The notes below the pieces were generated by a model. The model was not told the DNA's origin. It saw only the letters and a program-made list of their open reading frames with translations, and made no database searches. A stretch of 64,000 bases of DNA from an uncultured Bacilli bacterium (GTDB lineage: Bacteria > Bacillota_I > Bacilli_A > RF39 > UBA660), in contig CAKOLO010000001.1 in the NCBI GenBank assembly GCA_934096235.1, forward strand, positions 62,001-126,000. The letters run 5' to 3'. Positions 61,101 through 64,000 of this stretch are shown in pieces (position 1 is the first letter of the stretch; each line of letters begins with the position of its first letter). The translations under genes and the position numbers were made by a program.

Positions 61101-62854
61101 TGAAAGAAATAAAAAATGATGAAAGATTAAATATGTTAAACCATAGCTGTGCTCATCTTTTAGCACACGCTGTAAAACATTTATACCCACAAGCTAAATT
61201 TTGGGTAGGACCAGTAATTGATGAAGGATTTTATTATGATATAGACTTAGGAGATGTATCATTAACAGATGAAGATTTAGCTAAAATCGAAAAAGAAATG
61301 AAAAAAATATCTAAAGATAATAAACTAATCAAAAGAATAGAATTGTCTAAAGAAGAAGCTCTTGAAATGTTCAAAGATGACCCATATAAAATAGACTTAA
61401 TTAATAGAATGGATGAACATGAACAAGTGATTTCAGCATACAAACAAGAAGACTTTATAGATTTATGTAGAGGTCCACATGTAAACTCAACTAAAGAAAT
61501 TAAATACTTTAAATTATTAAAAGTTAGTGGAGCATACTGGAAGGGTGACTCTAAAAACAAAATGCTTCAAAGAGTATATGGTATATGTTTTGAAAATGAA
61601 GAAGATTTAAATGAACATTTAGCATACTTAGAAGATTGCAAAAATAGAGATCACAGAAAAATAGGAAAAGAAATGGAACTATTCATGTCAGATGACTTAG
61701 TAGGACGTGGACTTCCAATGTACCTTCCAAATGGATATATTGTATGGCAAGAACTAGAAAATTATATTAAAGAAAAAGAAAGAAAACTAGGATACTTACA
61801 TGTACTAACTCCATGTGTTGGAACAGTTAATTTATATAAAACATCTGGTCACTGGGACCACTACAAAGAAAATATGTTCCCTGCTATGCAAGTAGATGAA
61901 GAATCATTTGTATTAAGACCAATGAACTGTCCACACCATATGATGATTTATTCAAATAAATTACATTCATACAAAGATTTACCAATTAGAATAGGCGAAA
62001 TAGCTCATGATTTTAGATATGAAGCATCTGGTGCTGTAAAAGGTATTGAAAGAGGAAGACACTTCTGTCAAAATGATGCACACTTATTCGTAACACCAGA
62101 ACAAATCAAGTCAGAATTCAAAAGTGTAGTAGATTTAATATTTGATGTATACAAAGATTTTAATATCACAGATTATAGATGTGTTTTATCACTAAGAGAT
62201 CCAGAAGATAAAGAAAAATATCATCCAGATGACGAAATGTGGAATAAAGCAGAAAATGAATTACGTGAAGTATTAAATGAATTAGGTATTGAATACACTG
62301 AAGAAATAGGTGAAGCAGCATTCTATGGACCTAAATTAGATGTTAATGTACGTCCAGCAGTTGGAAATGAATACACACTATCTACTTGTCAATTAGACTT
62401 CTGTTTACCAGCTAAATTTGATTTAAAATACGTAGATAAAGACGGAGAAAAGAAAACACCAGTAGTTCTTCACAGAGCTATCCTAGGTTCACTTGATAGA
62501 TTTATGGCATACATTCTAGAAGAAACAAAAGGTGCTCTTCCATTATGGTTAGCTCCAGTTCAAGCAAATATTATCCCAGTTAATATGGAATACCATCTAG
62601 AATACAGTAAGAAAATACTAGAAATACTAGAAAAAGAAAATATTAGAGTTAAACTAGATGATAGAGATGAAAAACTAAACTACAAAATGAGAGAAAGTGT
62701 TATTTCAAAAGTTCCATACACACTAATACTAGGAGACAAAGAAAGAGATGCTGAAACTATAAGTTATCGTCTACGTGGCTCTAATGAAACATATACACTA
62801 AAAATAGATGAATTTATAGAAATACTTCATAATGAAATAAACAATAAAGAGTAG
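61100..62854 (+). CDS. thrS: Threonyl-tRNA synthetase lacking the N-terminal TGS domain
   Basis: ThrS charges tRNA-Thr and edits mis-made Ser-tRNA. The 584-aa protein has the editing domain (HSCAHLLAHAVKHLYP near residue 12; DLCRGPHV near 128, holding the zinc-type His and Cys), the class II core (motif 2 RIGEIAHDFRYEASGAVKGIERGRHF, here shown in parts; MNCPHHM) and the anticodon-binding domain (LDDRDEKLNYKMRES). Typical bacterial ThrS has about 60 more residues at the N-terminus forming a TGS domain; they are absent, since the chain starts at the editing domain. It is coupled to the preceding small gene. Confidence 0.95.
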   Translation: MKEIKNDERLNMLNHSCAHLLAHAVKHLYPQAKFWVGPVIDEGFYYDIDLGDVSLTDEDLAKIEKEMKKISKDNKLIKRIELSKEEALEMFKDDPYKIDLINRMDEHEQVISAYKQEDFIDLCRGPHVNSTKEIKYFKLLKVSGAYWKGDSKNKMLQRVYGICFENEEDLNEHLAYLEDCKNRDHRKIGKEMELFMSDDLVGRGLPMYLPNGYIVWQELENYIKEKERKLGYLHVLTPCVGTVNLYKTSGHWDHYKENMFPAMQVDEESFVLRPMNCPHHMMIYSNKLHSYKDLPIRIGEIAHDFRYEASGAVKGIERGRHFCQNDAHLFVTPEQIKSEFKSVVDLIFDVYKDFNITDYRCVLSLRDPEDKEKYHPDDEMWNKAENELREVLNELGIEYTEEIGEAAFYGPKLDVNVRPAVGNEYTLSTCQLDFCLPAKFDLKYVDKDGEKKTPVVLHRAILGSLDRFMAYILEETKGALPLWLAPVQANIIPVNMEYHLEYSKKILEILEKENIRVKLDDRDEKLNYKMRESVISKVPYTLILGDKERDAETISYRLRGSNETYTLKIDEFIEILHNEINNKE

Positions 62855-62867
62855 AAATACTCTTTTT
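62846..62867 (+). terminator. Terminator after thrS
   Basis: AAAGAGTA/TACTCTTT perfect 8-bp stem with a GAAA loop and T-tail, overlapping the stop codon. Confidence 0.85.
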
Positions 62868-62899
62868 GTTATGCTATTATAAATTTCAAAGAAGGAATT

Positions 62900-64000
62900 A
62901 TGAGAGAAATAGAATTTAAAGAACTAATAGAAATTTTTATTACAAGAACAATACCATCTATTGAAGCAGAAAATGAAATACCAAGAATAAACTTTATTTT
63001 TAATAACGAAGGCATAAAATTAATAAACGATATTAGAAAAAAACCATTTATATTAAAAAATTATTGGACACAGTCTATAACAAAAGAAGATATAGAAAAA
63101 CTAAAAGACATAAAAGAATCTAATTATCCAAATATTGAAATAAATAACGTAGTAGAATTCTTTAAATTGCTTACAGACATAGTAAACTCTCAAATAAAGC
63201 TATTCATATCGCATAATATCCACATTAATGAAAGAAATGTATGTATAAATGTATTATCAAGAATATGGCTTAGAATGGATAAAAACGACTTTAAAGATAT
63301 AAATATCTTTTTAAAGAAAGAATTAGATTTTTTAAATGATAATACACTAGAAAAATACAATAATAAAGAAATAGATAATTATGAAGGATATAGAGTAACA
63401 TCACTAATAGAAGCAAATATGACATGGGATGAAACAAGTAAAAGCATATACTTCATACTAGGAGACAAAGATTCATCACACACAGTATCACACATAAACT
63501 ATGCAATTAGAGAAGAAAATAATGAAAAAGTATGCTATATATATGCAGTACAATCAGATTTAATAAAAACAACTAATAAAAAAATAGAAAGAAAACTATA
63601 TAAACTTAATAAAGGAATAGAAGTACTAGATGTTCATCCAAATCAAATCTTTCCATTAATAGAGTTTATTTATCTTTTAAATAAAGAAGGTATAACAACA
63701 ATAAAAGTACCAACTAATCAAGAATTAAATTATGAATACCATGAAATAATGAGTAGAAATGAAGAAGAAAGATTTCATCTAAGATGGCCAAAATCACTAA
63801 TAAGTGAAATTTCATCAAATAACACAAAAGAAGCTGAATATCAAAGAAAACTATATTTACTAGATAAAGCCTTCTATGAACATACAGTAGGTAAATCTTC
63901 AAAAATAAAAGAACTTAAAACAACAAAACTATTTTTACTCCTAAAAAGACTATCTTTTCATATACCTAATTTTCAATTATCAGGAATAGATAAAACTAAT
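62900..64000 (+). CDS. Unknown protein, 3' partial
   Basis: An open frame starts at an ATG behind GAAGGA and stays open to the window end: 367 codons, 3' part outside. The product is Lys/Ile/Asn-rich and cytosolic-looking. Distinct stretches are SLIEANMTWDETSKSIYFILG and SHTVSHINYAIREENNEKVCYIYAVQ, which read like adjacent beta strands, and later RFHLRWPKSLISEISS. I recognise no family. A TGCTATTATAA box about 20 nt upstream may be the promoter. Confidence 0.65.
   Translation, partial: MREIEFKELIEIFITRTIPSIEAENEIPRINFIFNNEGIKLINDIRKKPFILKNYWTQSITKEDIEKLKDIKESNYPNIEINNVVEFFKLLTDIVNSQIKLFISHNIHINERNVCINVLSRIWLRMDKNDFKDINIFLKKELDFLNDNTLEKYNNKEIDNYEGYRVTSLIEANMTWDETSKSIYFILGDKDSSHTVSHINYAIREENNEKVCYIYAVQSDLIKTTNKKIERKLYKLNKGIEVLDVHPNQIFPLIEFIYLLNKEGITTIKVPTNQELNYEYHEIMSRNEEERFHLRWPKSLISEISSNNTKEAEYQRKLYLLDKAFYEHTVGKSSKIKELKTTKLFLLLKRLSFHIPNFQLSGIDKTN

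Noticed and set aside
1..64000. Mycoplasma-type code (TGA as Trp)
   Set aside because: TGA is used as the stop of mutL and tmcAL at the expected length, and conserved Trp positions use TGG.

Overview
This window looks like the chromosome of a very AT-rich (roughly 30% G+C by eye) low-GC Gram-positive bacterium, most like the gut Bacilli/Erysipelotrichia/RF39-type lineages that lie between Bacillus and the Mollicutes. The evidence is PolC, the DnaB/DnaI helicase-loading pair, WalJ, YqeG/YqeH, TmcAL, T-box leaders, L,D-transpeptidase and BspA/DUF285 surface proteins. Genes end in TGA as well as TAA/TAG, and Trp is TGG, so the standard bacterial code applies and not the Mycoplasma code. Promoters are unusually readable: most have an extended -10 (TGnTATAAT), often with very short 5' leaders, and most genes end in a clear hairpin plus T-run.

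Layout. 1-11.5 kb: polC (5' end outside the window), an orphan BRO-N antirepressor-like gene, walJ, polA, then tmcAL and a HAD phosphatase on the minus strand, rpmF and ppa. 11.5-24.4 kb: a BspA-like surface protein, rpoD with a second sigma-like gene, lepA, a stand-alone GspF-type protein with a prepilin peptidase, an L,D-transpeptidase, and two paralogous TasA-like secreted proteins carrying nested dockerin modules and a C-terminal DUF6273-like domain. The first of these has a G+C-rich, diversity-generating-retroelement-like 3' tail; the second is broken by a poly-A frameshift. 24.4-33.8 kb: T-box/ileS (IleS2 type with the GXHH signature), a beta-helix/GLUG protein, a secreted two-TM protein, a SigK-like pro-sigma factor, and an anaerobic ribonucleotide reductase operon in which the glycyl-radical domain is a separate 52-aa gene between nrdD and nrdG. 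33.8-44.6 kb: a NUDIX protein with a possible ADP-ribosyltransferase-like N-terminus, a divergent LysR regulator, a small terminated RNA, obg, a 1311-aa metallophosphoesterase fusion, and a second BspA-like protein whose promoter spacer is mostly a run of nine G. 44.6-54 kb: yqeG-yqeH-mutL-(55 aa)-miaA-lipoprotein, a transglutaminase, rpsT, a spoIIP-like amidase, a yigZ-like gene and uvrC. 54-64 kb: a three-gene ABC exporter, a hypothetical gene, dnaB-dnaI, a strongly promoted membrane gene, and T-box/154-aa gene/thrS (without a TGS domain), ending in a partial unknown gene.

The genes fall into three groups. The core is replication, repair, transcription and translation, partly in Bacillus-like order (dnaB-dnaI...thrS; rpsT/spoIIP). 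A second group is a secreted-surface programme: four proteins with SipW-type signal peptides and TasA-like first domains, two of them fused to DUF285 repeats and two to dockerin plus DUF6273-like domains. This programme shows several signs of on/off or sequence variation: a G-tract promoter, a poly-A frameshift, 150-153-nt tandem repeats and a variable-region-like tail. The third group is remnants or parts of a sporulation programme (SigK-like, SpoIIP-like). The strongest leads for something new are the split NrdD, the G9 promoter, the DGR-like tail and the small RNA at 36.2 kb. No tRNA, rRNA, CRISPR array, transposase or reverse transcriptase was seen.
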